A DNA stretch of 64,000 nucleotides from Stratiolaelaps scimitus. Taxonomy: Eukaryota > Arthropoda > Arachnida > Mesostigmata > Laelapidae. Below the pieces are notes generated by a model. That model was given only the letters and a program-made list of their open reading frames with translations. It did no database searches and was not told the DNA's origin. Positions 45,139 to 57,026 of the stretch are shown piece by piece. How positions within the stretch are numbered: position 1 is the first letter of the stretch; the number at the start of each line of letters is the position of its first letter. The stretch spans positions 10,044,001 through 10,108,000 of the forward strand of contig JABWDB010000004.1 of assembly GCA_019614645.1 (NCBI GenBank), in the 5' to 3' direction. The position numbers were made by a program, and so were the translations under genes.

Positions 45139-45666
45139 GTACGTGAGATATTTGTAGCATCTCAGTATAGGTATTATATGCCTCTTAACTCACTCACTGT
45201 GTCCGTAACTAAAGGTGAGAAGCTAAGTAACGCTGTGTCTCTATTTACGAACACCCCCTTTGATCATTCGCTAGAGATATGAACTAGCTGTTCACTATTT
45301 GACTGTTTGCAAGGCTAGGTACACAACTCATACATATTTATCACATTTCATATCATGTCTTGAACGCGTCGGCTCGACCCCTGTCTGTCAGTCTATTTAA
45401 AATGTCGAATTATAAGAGCAAACATCCGTTGGACGTCAGGTATAGTGACATCAGTGCTACATGCAAAACGCTTTAACATATGTACGCTGCTGTTGTAAAG
45501 ATAGTATCATTGTATCCGTCTCCTAACTAGACGCCTTCTTTTTACCTAGCTTCTGTTTCACCTTACGTTTTATATATATATATATATATGAACCACCGCA
45601 GTCTATATAATATATATATATATATATATGTATATATGATATAAATAAGTAGTGACGTGTTGGCAG
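45139..45666 (+). other. Intron 1 of the acidic-tail membrane protein gene
   Basis: A 528-base intron with two (TA)n runs just before its 3' end and no good pyrimidine tract at the acceptor. The weak acceptor is the main doubt in the gene model. Confidence 0.6.
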
Positions 45667-45840
45667 CTGATCTGGCAGATGCATTATGACTACTGGCTCA
45701 CCGCGGTGATGGTGATCACATTCAGCTTCGCCGTTCTGTCCGTCGGCATCGTGATGTGCGGTTGTGCCGTCGTCAAACATTGCGTCTGCGGAGAGGCCGA
45801 GGAAGAAGATGAAGAGGCGCCAGCTGACGAGGAAGCCGGC
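45667..45840 (+). CDS. Acidic-tail membrane protein, exon 2
   Basis: 58 codons, phase 0 at both ends, ending at a strong gtgagt donor. Two acceptors 12 bases apart (ttggcag and ctggcag) would include or omit LIWQ without changing frame. The translation continues MHYDYWLTAVMVITFSFAVL, then SVGIVMCGCAVVKHCVC (second membrane helix). After that comes the start of the acidic tail GEAEEEDEEAPADEEAG. Cys residues at the inner face of the helix could be lipid-modified, which is inference. Coding is supported by the sharp hydrophobic/charged architecture and by two downstream exons that continue the acidic tail in the same phase. Confidence 0.75.
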
Positions 45841-48800
45841 GTGAGTAAAATTTCACACCAACACTGACACCGACGAGACGAGCAAGCGATTGAATGCATT
45901 GTGCCATTTGGACAGCTTTGAAGCCATTTATGCCTGCGCAAAATGGCAATGGGCGCTTGGACAATGTTCGGCGAAGTTCAATAGCCTCTTATAATATCGG
46001 GTTGCGTAAGGAAATCGATTATATGCGAAAAAAAAAGACGTGTGTTGACGTATCGACCTGTATAATGCATGCATGGAATAAGCCAATACATTGGATACTG
46101 TCTCTCGCTCTCTCCCTATCTGTCTATATCTCTGTTGCGCTCAATCATTTGTGCAGCTTGCGTATTTAGAGAAATAAGTGACACACAGACGACGTTTCTT
46201 CTTTTTTTTTTTGTTTTTGCAAAATTTGAAAATATCCCATTTTCGTTGCACAATATTTTCTCTTATATGGTCACGAAGCTCATTCGACAAATGATTTATC
46301 AGTGTCCATGTGCTCCGACTACACAAGTAAATACGAGATGACTTGTGACACAACCTGGTATTATAACCAAATTGCGTTCTACGCTGTTTATTATCTAGAT
46401 ATAACTGTCACCGTCAATTAGTCAGCTTAACACCTAACACTGAAATCAGAAAGAAGAAGGCGTCGAACGATGTTAAACGCCTAATGACACTCTCTCCCGC
46501 CTAAATCGCAAAATGTCCAAATCGAGAGTTGTCAATATTGAGCACGCACGTGTGGATTCGTATTGCGGTGCGCGAAATCATTTCGTTCAATGTCGGAAAG
46601 AAAGTATCCGGATGTGGAGGATTTGGTGCCAATTTGTGTCCTCAAGAGTGTTACCTGCTCTTCGATCCCAGTTTGCTCTATTCGACATACAATGTAGTAC
46701 TTACTTAGACGTTGTTGAATAATACTCAGTTTCATAAGAGTATTTTCACGGTCGCCTTCGAGATATATTCAAATTAACGCCCGCGAGGCAGGAAAATCCC
46801 CAAGGACATGTAACAGCGCATGTTGGACAATGGGTCACTATACAGTCGATATTCATTGACGACGAAATACCAGACAACAGTGATAGGTAAATAGCCTCCT
46901 CTTGCATTTCGTCGTGTATGCTCTCTGTCTGCCACTCGGAAGTGATACTCTAAGCCATTGGAAGGATTATGCGGAAATACATTGTAGAGAATATCACGCA
47001 TTGAACTTGTTTCAAGTGAACAGTTTGTTCTTAAGTAAAAAAGAACAACAGCAATAACAAATGCGGATTATTCCAGCCTATGAAGCGTCTCTGGTAAGCT
47101 TTTGATAGCTCATAAATCCTTGTTCGAGCTTTAATTCTGTCTCCAACGAAAATTACATATAAATTTTATGCCAAAGCGGCATTCATGCCATTTGCTAAAA
47201 GCAGCAGTGTTTAGAGCTGCATGCACCTTGTAGTATATGCGGTTCTCCTGTTTAGCCTCAGGCTAAAGTAACACTTAAAATATACAGCAGCGTCTAGCTA
47301 GACCTGTACAGTATAACTTCGGTGTGATCGAATCTATCTCACAATCCGACTCTGCGTCATCACTACTTTTCATTGATTAGCCTTCAGGTAATAAAATAAT
47401 CAATACTAGCTGATATCATTAGCAGTAGCTATTCAGGTAGGTATTATATACGAACCCGTGGAACCCGAAGTGAATTGGCTATATCCGATTTATTATTAAT
47501 AGCATGAACAGGTAAATGTACAACAACTAATGTTTGTGCTATGCCGCGCCGGCTGGACGGGTCTCGGCGATCTCCATAACCTTTGGGTATCACTCACAGC
47601 ACAGATTTGTCCGCTCATGGTGGCGCCAAGAGATACGTATGTCAGGTGCATTTTTCAAAGCGCAAGTCACCACTTGAAACAATGCAAATATTGCAAGGGA
47701 ATGTCTACATCACTACGATCACTAAAGATGTTGTACTCACTCGATGTAAACAAAACATTAAGCGCACTGATCATTGCCGTCAATAGTGAAACCAATGGAC
47801 CTTGTTCAATTCTGCCTCTAGGGAATTACTCGAACGGCTGACTTCCAAAAACTATAACACGTTTGCGTTATGGCAAACGTGCAGATCACCACTGATTGAA
47901 ACGGGTGTTGAATTCATCGTAATTGCTTACGTTATTATTCGATTGCTATTAACTGTGAGTGATTCTTTTAATAGGGTATAATGCGTAAGCATCCTAAATA
48001 AGAGCTTGACACAGGCTAGTGAACGTCGAAACGCCAAAAACTGTTTCCGTTCAAATTGAAGTTTTTTATCCTCCATGTTGGACCACATGTCCTTAGGTGA
48101 ATAATTCACATGCGCCATCTTATATGCGCTGCTTATCTCCCTGTCCTTGTCCAGCAATACATTTGTTGGTCCGGCTCAAATTGGGATTTGCCTTGTACCC
48201 GTGTATGAAACTCAACATTACCCACAGGCTGATAATTTGCATGAGAAGTCAACGGAATAAACGCCTTGCGATTGTACCCTACCATTTTTTTCCTGCTAAA
48301 CTTGCTACGATCGAGGCCATGCTTAAATATATGAAAACATTCAGCCGAGACAGATTGATCAATTTTTTTGAGATCAAAACATGAATGTTTATAGAACAAA
48401 ACATGTTTAATCGGATTTAAGACGCGCACCCCCAACGGCTAGCAATTTTCGCCGCTTCTATTGCAATTATTGTAATATACTAATACAATAATATGATATA
48501 CTAGCACAATAAAGTTTGGTCGAGGACAAAGTTCTGCAATTATTATGATTATTATTGGTATTGGTAAAGCCACTGCCCAATATATATATCTCATAGTACC
48601 ATGGCAAACAACTTAGTTGTGAGGCCTGGTCTGCATGAGCATTCTCCGTCATAAAAAAAAAAATATATATATATATATATATGTATATGTGTATAAACCT
48701 AAACAAAGCATACATATAAAGAAATAGCCTTAAACAGCATCCCCTGCGCAGCTTGCTATTGAAAAAGTAGAACGATACTAATGCAAAATACGCTTTTTAC

Positions 48801-48856
48801 CACAATCGAGGGTTCGTCGTTACTATAATACAAATCGACGTGTGATATGATTTCAG
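45841..48856 (+). other. Intron 2 of the acidic-tail gene
   Basis: 3.0 kb of AT-rich sequence from gtgagt to a gatttcag acceptor. It includes a T-run near 46199-46219 and short unremarkable open frames on both strands (for example 47530-47841). No other gene is supported. Confidence 0.6.
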
Positions 48857-48898
48857 GAAGGCGACGAAGAAGAGGCCGCTGAAGAAGAGGGAGGCTAA
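48857..48898 (+). CDS. Acidic-tail gene, alternative terminal exon A (short isoform)
   Basis: After a gatttcag acceptor, 13 codons (EGDEEEAAEEEGG) run to TAA, in phase 0 with exon 2. The acidic Glu/Ala character continues seamlessly from exon 2, which strongly supports a real exon. An AATAAA follows 21 bases after the stop, with a GT-rich downstream element, giving a very compact 3' end. It makes a 112-residue protein. Confidence 0.72.
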   Translation, partial: EGDEEEAAEEEGG

Positions 48899-50427
48899 AT
48901 GTGTTTGAATGGGATCCAAATAAAACTTGATGACAATCTTGTATTCGTGTTTGCGTGTGGTCGCGTGAAGTAAAGTTGCATGTTTACGAATATCTACTTG
49001 ATATGTGGATACCAAGCGGGAAACTAGCAAACTAATCACTCAGACAGTGATTAGTGGCTGATTTAGAGAGGGGAGGTCGGTGCGTGTTGAGTGCGTGTCT
49101 GATTGGTCCCAGCAACCGAACTCTGATATCTGTATCCGGCCGGACGCATTGCTCGCTAACAGGCCGTATACAGACAGATATGGTTTGTTGATGGCTGAAA
49201 TCGAGATTCATGAAAAATACAAAATGCATCATTTCATCATCAGATCAAGCATCGCTGCCCCTTCATAGCCTTCATACCGTTCGGCTGGCCATGTGCTCGC
49301 ATTCTAGAAGCTAGATGTAAGTAGAACAATCGCTGGTAGCTGGTGTCAATCGATCGATCAATGGTGAACAGGGTGGCTTCTGCAGGTGGTCGCTCTTCGC
49401 GCACAGTGCTACACCGGCGCGGTTGATCGTTGATTCGTTTTATTTTCTTTCTCTCTCCCTCCCTCTCTCCCTCTCTCTCTCTGTGTATTCGTCGAATTCT
49501 ATTGTATATTGCTAGTTTTTTTTCATCATTTTGTATTTTAGTTACGGAACGCATGTTTCTGAATATACGTACACATAAATAGTCGTTCGATTGGCGCAGG
49601 ACTACGTAGCTACTGCGTCTAGTTTCATTGCTATAGCGGCCACTGAAATATGTTTCATTATACGTAATAGATAGGCATGTTTTTTCCTAACTAACCACGA
49701 CTCTGTAATTGATTTAAGATTTTCAACTCGCTCGAATACGCAGTTGCACGACGATTCGTTGTTAGATTGATGCTTGTATCGCCATGGAAACTTGAATTAT
49801 TAACACTTACCACCCTGTGTGTAGTTCGCCAATTGCTATCCAACCGTTTGCTTCCCGCTAGCTACCTATAGCCATATTTAAGTAAAAATAATATCTGGTA
49901 GCTATGTAGATATGGTGTGGACACTATAAAAATGGTTCATCCTATAGATATTTGTTGCAGGTTGTATGTGTTGCTGATACACTGTGTGACATTGTTTTTT
50001 CGAACGATCTTACTATTCTATTGCACCAGGCAATCTTCCGCAACCTGCAATTTCTTCTTCTGTAAATTGAAATGACGTTGTCAAAGACGCAATCAGTGTG
50101 CGAGATTGAAATATTTAATTGACAGTTAACTCAACTTGATTTTGTTCCTTTATTCACACCTAACTATTCATTATATCTATCGTTATTAATATTATTATTA
50201 TTATTACTATCAGAGTTACTATACTATAATGTACATATTGCTTAGTCAATCGTTCGCCTAAATGGCTGAACTATCCGCTCAAATCATCATGTACCCATCC
50301 CAACATATTTAAGTACAGTAGGTAATTCCTCCGCGAAAAATCGTGCGTTCATGATACGTTCGATTTCATTCGTTCATTCAGTCAGACAATCTGGTGACGC
50401 TTTGTTCTTTTGGTCGCCCACCTGCAG
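48899..50427. other. 3' UTR of exon A and intron to distal exon B
   Basis: AT-rich, with a CT-rich run near 49450-49480. A 34-codon open segment follows an acceptor at about 49964 (ttgttgcag) and could be chance. No other feature. Confidence 0.5.
48919..48924 (+). promoter_or_regulatory. Proximal poly(A) signal of the acidic-tail gene
   Basis: A canonical AATAAA 21 bases after the stop of exon A, followed within 20-35 bases by a GT-rich stretch (ttgtattcgtgtttgcgtgt), as in typical animal poly(A) sites. Use of this site would prevent inclusion of the distal exon at 50428. Confidence 0.7.
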
Positions 50428-50676
50428 GACCCCGAAGTTGACGGAGTAGAGTCAGCAGTTGCGGCGGAGGGTGACGCAGCCGATGACGACGACGACGCGG
50501 AGGCTGCTGACGCTGGTGACGAAGGCACAAACGAGAAGGCGGACGAAGGTGGCGGAGACGAACACGACGGTGGAGAGCCCGATGAGGAGTCGGAGAAGGC
50601 CGACCAACACGACGAAGCCGCCACTGAGCGAAACGGAAGCGCCGACTCACTCCTGCCAGGCGCAGCCAAGGAGTGA
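50428..50676 (+). CDS. Acidic-tail gene, alternative terminal exon B (long isoform)
   Basis: After a ggtcgcccacctgcag acceptor, 82 codons run to TGA, in phase 0 with exon 2. About 32 of the 82 residues are Asp or Glu, with few hydrophobic residues until SLLPGAAKE at the end. Segments include DPEVDGVESAVAAEGDAADD and EGGGDEHDGGEPDEESEKAD once frame is set. It is high in GC and codon-biased against an AT-rich surrounding, as expected of a real exon. It would replace exon A and give a 181-residue protein with a long disordered acidic tail, possibly for binding cations or basic partners. No canonical AATAAA lies close downstream. An AATAAT-type variant occurs near 50827 and an ATTAAA near 51258. 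Confidence 0.68.
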   Translation, partial: DPEVDGVESAVAAEGDAADDDDDAEAADAGDEGTNEKADEGGGDEHDGGEPDEESEKADQHDEAATERNGSADSLLPGAAKE

Positions 50677-50911
50677 CTCCGCAACGCGTGGGCCCCTCGA
50701 CAACGACGGGAGCCCTCGGGCTTTGACGTGTGATAGTTAAGTTTCGTGGCTGAAGGACAAAGTGAAGGTGGAGGGAGCGGTCGAAAAACAAAAGTGGCAA
50801 AGTGCGATTTTCGGTTTTGAAGAAAAATAATAACATACATAAGTGTATTAGGTGTAGAGTAGACTCTGTACAATGATGGTGGTGCGCGGAGAGTTCTGAA
50901 GATTGGACGCG

Positions 50912-50943
<32 letters not shown>

Positions 50944-50966
50944 CAATATTGACATTAATATATATA

Positions 50967-51011
<45 letters not shown>

Positions 51012-52884
51012 CGAAACATTCTGCCTGATATGCGCATTGTAGAGTCGGTAATGTATAATATGAAAACATTGTAATGACGCAAATCGTAGTCAGTAGGGAA
51101 TAAGTTAACATGATGACCACAGTGGGGCGTGTAACAATCATCACATATTTTATATCATAGGAGAAAAGCATAATAATAATAATAATAATAATGACACTTG
51201 TAAATGAATACCGAGAACGCAACAATGAACGGGGGCGGAGTTCAACGTACAGCTGGTATTAAATTTTTGTAATGAGCGTTGCTAACCGGGCGCCTTCAAG
51301 ATGGAAGTCAAGAGTGTCTCGTTCTAGAGAAGTGCGAACCTTTCAATCCTGTACATTTGGCCATCTTAAATACCATCATACACAGCCATTTATGCAAGCC
51401 TATAAAACCTGTTGCCGATTGTTGTCAACATTATCATTGACATTCAGCCACGCTCATACAGCACAACCTTCAAAAAACACTGCCGCGATAGTGGTTCGAT
51501 ACGACATCTCGCACCCTAGATCAGGCTGAACTCCCCTTGTACAAAAGTATCGTAAAAGGGTTTTGCTGATTAGTAATGGAGTGATATCGCACCAGGGGGT
51601 CCTCTGAGAGTGAAAGCCAGAGAACGTTGAAATTGCACAATTCAAAAAGATGTCGTTGGTATTCTGTGCAAAGGACCTTCCTCCGTGATGCTATCCATGT
51701 GCTGTATATTCCTATGAGTTGTTATTCCTCCACTTCTAGTGTTCATTTCCATTTCGACTCGACCAGATTGCATAATTAGATATAAAGCGAGTAGGAGCTT
51801 TCGACAAGTAAGCACTTCACGGAGTAATTATCTCACGAGATTTCTCGAACAGGCGAAGACCTTCCCATGACCTTTTCAGTTTCCCTTTGGAACTGGTTGT
51901 AGACAGACAAAGCGCACATGGCATCAAGTCAAACATTCCGAGTTCTATTGTATACATGCAACGCAACCTTTACCATTTGCTATATTTTGTATTCGAAATT
52001 CTAAGTTTCCGAAGATACGACTCAACGTCGTTTACGCTTCTTAAGAGAAACAACATCTCACACAGATAAAGGGGACTACCGCCTGCTTGAACTAGGCGTG
52101 TGGAAGCAATGTGAATACTACAAATATTCGCCCTGTTGAACTGCCGCAAATGAAAGGTTGGGCTATAAACAGACATCCGTAACGGTGGCAATGATCAGCC
52201 AAAAAGCATCGTAAGTGATCGCACAAAAAATGGTCACCAAAGAAAGTGAGAATCTATGAAAATTTACTGCCTAGTGCCTAAACACCCAAACCTTCTATCC
52301 TCGAACGATGTGAAACTCAGCGGTCTAACAGACATATATATATTTATATAGCTGGCGGGCAACACTTCTATCACGGACATGTAGATATGGAAACGCTGCC
52401 ATAAGTACTTGAGTTGCCCAGCGGCGGTTTCTATTGTGTGTGTGATTTTTCTGACGGGCGTCGATTCACTCATCAATAGCGACAGACATAGCCGCTTACC
52501 TCTGTAAACAATACATCTAGCCCCCCAATCTAATCACCTTTGTAACAATCTCAGAGAATCACTGAACTATAGTGAGTGAACTGAATAAATGTAAAAATGA
52601 ACAAAAATGTTTTTCCCATGTGCTCAATCTATCTAGAACCGGTCGAGTCCTGCATCAGCTCGTAGAATAATTTGAATGGTACTCATGCAGCTGAAACATT
52701 ATTTATTCTTGCAGAAAATACTCGGATTTTACTGCTTGGTTCATAGCTGAATGGCTAAAGCTGGTTACATCGGCTGACGGTAGTAGGCTGATAATGCGCA
52801 CACAGACAATGACCCATTGTGGGAAAATCCCGAGCAAGCATCGGTGAGTTGCTCTTTGCTTGTACAACTACGCCGTCCTTTACA
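50677..52884. other. 3' UTR and intergenic DNA
   Basis: Contains (TA)n tracts at about 50919-50942 and 50967-51006 and an (AAT)n tract at about 51170-51192. Short open frames at 51272-52476 show no motif. Nothing else is supported. Confidence 0.5.
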
Positions 52885-53034
52885 AGAACTGGATAACCGT
52901 CCGAGTCGATTGAAAATTGAATCATTTGTTAATTGCAGGTTCGAGCCCCGTTGTGTGACATATAAGAGAGCTGAAGCATTGTAAAATTGCAGCTCCTTTA
53001 ATAAACCAATAAACATTTACCATTTACCATTGCA
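52885..53034 (+). mobile_element. tRNA-derived SINE, copy 2
   Basis: The plus strand has an A-box-like TGGATAACCGTCCGAGT and a B-box GGTTCGAGCCC (52939-52949). It continues CCGTTGTGTGACATATAAGA as in copy 1. The tail contains AAGCATTGTAAAATTGCAG, CTCCTTTAATAAACC and AATAAAC, then an (ATTTACC)2 terminus. Nineteen consecutive tail bases are identical to the LINE 3' end at 39423-39500. The copy abuts a BEL/Pao integrase relic on its right. Confidence 0.82.
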
Positions 53035-53290
53035 TTATGGCGTATGTATAACCGAACGATGAGAACCAATTAATTGACGTGTCCACCGTGGAGGAAATCC
53101 GCTAGTGTAATAGGTGGTTGGCTTGTTGGCGTCGGGGTTCATGTAACTAAGGGGCCGCCCGTTGATGACGGCTGCGAGCTTGCACACGGAATGGTACGCA
53201 ACCCTTCCGACCAGTATCCGCCCGAGGGTCCGCCTCAGTGTTGCTCTTTTCGACACGTTCTTTCTCTACTGCAGTGAGCAATGCCACGTT
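53035..53290 (-). pseudogene. BEL/Pao-type LTR-retrotransposon integrase relic
   Basis: On the minus strand an open stretch reads KRATLRRTLGRILVGR, then CKLAAVINGRPLSYMNPDAN and KPTT. After a frameshift come TLADFLHGGHVN and an in-frame stop. This matches the integrase C-terminal region of BEL/Pao elements, where E.L...EAVINSRPLTYVSDDP...LTPSHFL.G is the signature. The catalytic region upstream is not recognisable, no LTR is visible, and the frame is broken, so this is a short dead fragment. It ends against SINE copy 2. Confidence 0.62.
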
Positions 53291-54924
53291 GATAGCAGAT
53301 ATTGAAGCGAAGAGATGCTTTTTTTCGCCGAACTCACCTATACGTGTCTGCATATTCGTACGGAGGAGGAAACCTCCGTATGGGGTAGCGAATCAATGAA
53401 TATATATAATCCTTTTGGGCTTCCCTCCAATGAACTCCAACTAGATCGCAGGCGTTTTTTTTTTCGCCAGATAAATAGCGTTACATTTGGGTCGGGATCG
53501 AAATGACTACATATGATCCAACTCTACGCGGCTGCTCCTCCTACAAAAAAAAAGCTCAAAACAATCGATCTGCGCAGTCAAGTGGATACAGTCGACCGCG
53601 ATGTATCACCAGACGTTATCCATTCGTTGATAGAGAGGTCAGTAAATTCGTAAAAGGCGTTGACCTCAACAAGAGTTTTGGTGACCTTGGCTCTGTTCCG
53701 GTGGCGTAGTCCTCTGCTTTCTCTCAACGGCATGAGTTGCCACGAGTTCTCGTAAGACCAACCGGCATTTCAGTATCGGCATTATCTTTGCTTTAGCCTC
53801 GACGTACGCCTGGCTTCGTCGGGCCGGCCACCTTCGATAGTACGTGTCGATTCAGACGTCATGTAGCGTCAAGAGGGAGAGGCGTAGGTAACAAGAATCA
53901 CGCCGGTGCGCTACCGACTGGAATATAAATCTATTTTTCTCGGCTAGCGAGGTGTTTTCACAGGATGTCTGTGGCCAAACGCAACTAAGAGTGCGCTCGA
54001 ACCACAGCTGTTAATCGGTAGCTGTGGCAGTGAGCTGTTTAAGTAGGCTGCAGGCTGGTAGAAATCAACCGAATGTGTATTAGTATTCTGTCGAATGCAT
54101 CGATATCGGTAGTAGATAGGTTAGAAGTGTGTATTCTTAGAGATAACACGTTGATGCCTACACTCTAGGAGTATACGTACACGAGCAGCGTCTGATTTTT
54201 CAATATTGTGACGCCGAACAGCCAGTAACTACTCAAGGAGCCGTAGAAGTGCATCGTGCAATGTCCGATGGATGCATGTGATGTGCGCTCGCTCTCACAT
54301 AGGTTAGGATGCAATTAACTACCACAACTAAGGAGAGTACCGTCAAAGTGTCCGGTAGAGTCGTGCTTCTGAAGAGTGTCTAATATCAACGAATGGTGTC
54401 ACTGTTGAAAATACATGGATCACTCTCGCCGAGCTGTCCAACTCGACTGGCATATACTGATCTTTTATATTTGAACCAATACAATGAAGATCAATAACTA
54501 CACGTAATCCTTGATCCGTAATCCTACACGTCCCCAGATAAATAATAGACTAATCACGCATACAAACTCGACATTACATCATAATTCTGGATACTCAGGT
54601 TACACGAATGTCGCTGCTAGGTCGTCACTCGAAGTAGTAAAAAACAAAAAAGCAAATTGTCGAATGACCAGTAGTGCGAGCTAGGAGAATCGGGGGTATG
54701 GGAAGGAACTGAAATGATGTTCAGTGCTACTCAGCAGTGCACTTCGCAACTATAATGGGAATATCGAAGAACTACCGACTATCGAAGAAGTGGTATTAGC
54801 TCGTCCAGCTATTACACCCACGAAGTCAACATTGGCTTTTCCTGTGAAACACTGGAAATCGTATTTCATTAACACTCTGTGCCCCCCCCCCTGATTCTCA
54901 CGAAACAGACGACAAAGGCTGAAA
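53291..54924. other. Intergenic DNA
   Basis: No exon or repeat is supported. It has a T-run near 53455-53463 and a C-run near 54882-54891. It may hold the promoter of the secreted-protein gene that follows. Confidence 0.5.
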
Positions 54925-55001
54925 ATGTTGTTGGAGGTCGTCATTCTACTGGCGACTTATCCAGCTGTTCGAGGATCACAAGTCCCTGATTGGCTAGACA
55001 G
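54925..55001 (+). CDS. Secreted protein of unknown function, exon 1 (signal peptide)
   Basis: The ATG sits in a good context (gctgaaaATG). It encodes MLLEVVILLATYPAVRG, a short secretory signal with likely cleavage after Gly, then SQVPDWLDR. The donor gtcagt gives phase 2. Joined to the next two exons the product is about 154 residues and apparently soluble, with no further membrane segment. An alternative donor 37 bases later (gtatgt at 55033) would lead into the possible exon at 55187. No family is recognised, so the identification as secreted rests on the signal alone. Confidence 0.5.
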
Positions 55002-55186
55002 GTCAGTGGCATCAGTTGCATTGTTCATCGGTATGTATAGAAAATGTGCCTTTATGTATTTTTCTAGCTGTAATATATCTCCGATTGTGCGTCTACTTTG
55101 CTATACTGTAGACTCTCATCAAATTTCGTTTTTATGCATTGAATGCTCCTGCTGAATCGTGTCAAGCGAGACTGTGACCTTTGCAG

Positions 55187-55275
55187 GTCTCATACCTAAA
55201 ATACGTGTCATCCCTACACCAACCTATTCCATATGCAATCATGTCTACGGGCGCGTTGAACCACATGGATTTCAG
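55187..55275 (+). CDS. Possible alternative exon of the secreted-protein gene
   Basis: Flanked by gacctttgcag and gtggct. It stays open (LIPKIRVIPTPTYSICN, then HVYGRVEPHGFQ) only if entered in phase 1 from the donor at 55033. Entered in phase 2 from the main donor it hits a stop at once, and its exit phase does not fit the next exon's long frame. Probably not part of the main transcript. Confidence 0.2.
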
Positions 55276-55486
55276 GTGGCTGAATGTTATAATGTTATTT
55301 TCGTCATTGTATATATTAGAATCGTTGGAAATTTTGATAAAATTCAATTCAATGTTTCCTCGAATTTTGAAATTCTCAGATAATATATATGCATGCACGT
55401 CGTCCCATAGCAAGGCAACGAACGGAGCGTGCGTATTTATTTTTCTCACGTATCATCATTGAATATTTGTTTTTGCTTTCATCTAG

Positions 55487-55636
55487 GAAATGTGTCTCCG
55501 AAAAGGTGTGGTTCTTGGGGGATATCTCCTGGGGCAATCGGGTTCGTGAAGCTCTCCGAGAACATCACCTTCCGGTGGATATGGCCTATATCAACAATGA
55601 GTTCGTCGGTCCGATGAAGAGGGATCTCGAGCTGAT
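55487..55636 (+). CDS. Secreted protein of unknown function, exon 2
   Basis: An acceptor tttgctttcatctag supplies the base that completes Arg. The exon then encodes KCVSEKVWFLGDISWGNRVR, EALREHHLPVDMAYINNEF and VGPMKRDLEL, ending at a gtaaga donor in phase 2. The segment is charged and probably helical. Phases match exons 1 and 3 exactly and the GC content rises over the exon, supporting coding. A second frame is open for much of the exon, which tempers confidence. Confidence 0.52.
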
Positions 55637-57026
55637 GTAAGATGCAGTGTGTTTACAATCCAGTGCCGTCCATAGACTCGAGAAGAGAAGAGACGTCACT
55701 CAAAGTCGACTACCATGACGAAATGCTAACTACAATATGTTTCCGCTCTAGGTAGCCAGCATTTGCTATATTACAATTGCAACGCAGCAGGCATTGGATT
55801 GGGCTTTCCTGTGTCAGGTTGTTGTATTTTCACTTCTAATCACAGCAGTCCAATCGTTTGAAAATCGAGCAAAGTTTTCACTCGTGTGATTCGGGAGTTC
55901 GAGGTTCAGCTCGATGCTATATCTATTCAGTGTTGGGCATAATTTCTAGCAATACGTATTTATCATGGCAATAAACCGATTCACATTCGGTCGATTTTGC
56001 GGTGATCGCGCGAATGTGGTGGTAGATTCGATCACCACCGGACGCTCAACCAACCATTCCCTGAACTGGGTTATCGAGCCTTCGCATCATCAGTAGTATA
56101 ATTACGTCTGACTATCTGGATATAGAACACTATTCACCAGTAATAATTGATTCGAATTGATTCCGCCGATCAATAAAGAGTATGCCTATTGGGTGTCAAC
56201 CCGGATTGAAGTTCTAGCTCGCGCGCGCCCGCGGAACAATACGCGGTGTCTACAGAGTAATCATTGTGAGATTATTTTCTGCATTACAACTTGTGATTCG
56301 GTGTGGATGGTTGCATGCATCATCATTTCATTGTCCGTCAGTTCAGACGCCACTCGCATTAGAATCATCCCGGAAACAGTCAGACGAGCTCAGATGATCA
56401 GACTTTAGTTAGACGCTTAGTTATTTTGGACTCGTGGAGATGTTTTGCCGTCTCCCGGCAACCTGATCTGACCTTTGAACTTGGCGTCCTCAAAAGTCAC
56501 TGACAGGATACACTCCTGCTGTTTGTTCAATATCCCCATTGGAAAGCAGTTCGGGCAGACTCATTGAAATGCATTTGGTAGAACAAGACGAAGCAATTTG
56601 ATCGAGACGCAGCTTGTAGCAGTGCCCATTCCACTACACGAAATTCCATTTAGCATTGAGAACAAAGTTAACTCAATTACAGGCGCTTTTTTTCTCCTGG
56701 CGAAAATGTTTCTGCCCTGCACGCATAGCTCGAGTGTGCAATTAAGGTTTTGGCTTTTGCGTCCCTCCGAGAGACACGAGGCAAATGACAAGACTTTCAT
56801 GATAGGCGGCACGTCATGAATTGGCTGTTTTACCAAATTCTCATATTCTGAAGCCTTATCATTTTACCATGAAGGCTTCTTACTCGGAGCAAGAGTAACT
56901 TCTCTTTCAGAGTAACTTTCTTAGTTAGGTGGCGCAATAATTTCGTATTCTGCGGGATCTATAACACACGAAAAGTATGAATATGCTCGTCCCAGTAACG
57001 TACCGAGCTCTGTGCTCTTCTTTCAG
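55637..57026 (+). other. Intron 2 of the secreted-protein gene
   Basis: 1.39 kb from gtaaga to tctttcag, with no supported feature inside. Confidence 0.55.

Noticed and set aside
49964..50065. 34-codon segment after a ttgttgcag acceptor between the two acidic exons
   Set aside because: It is in phase with exon 2, but its composition is hydrophobic and unlike the acidic tail, with no poly(A) signal near.
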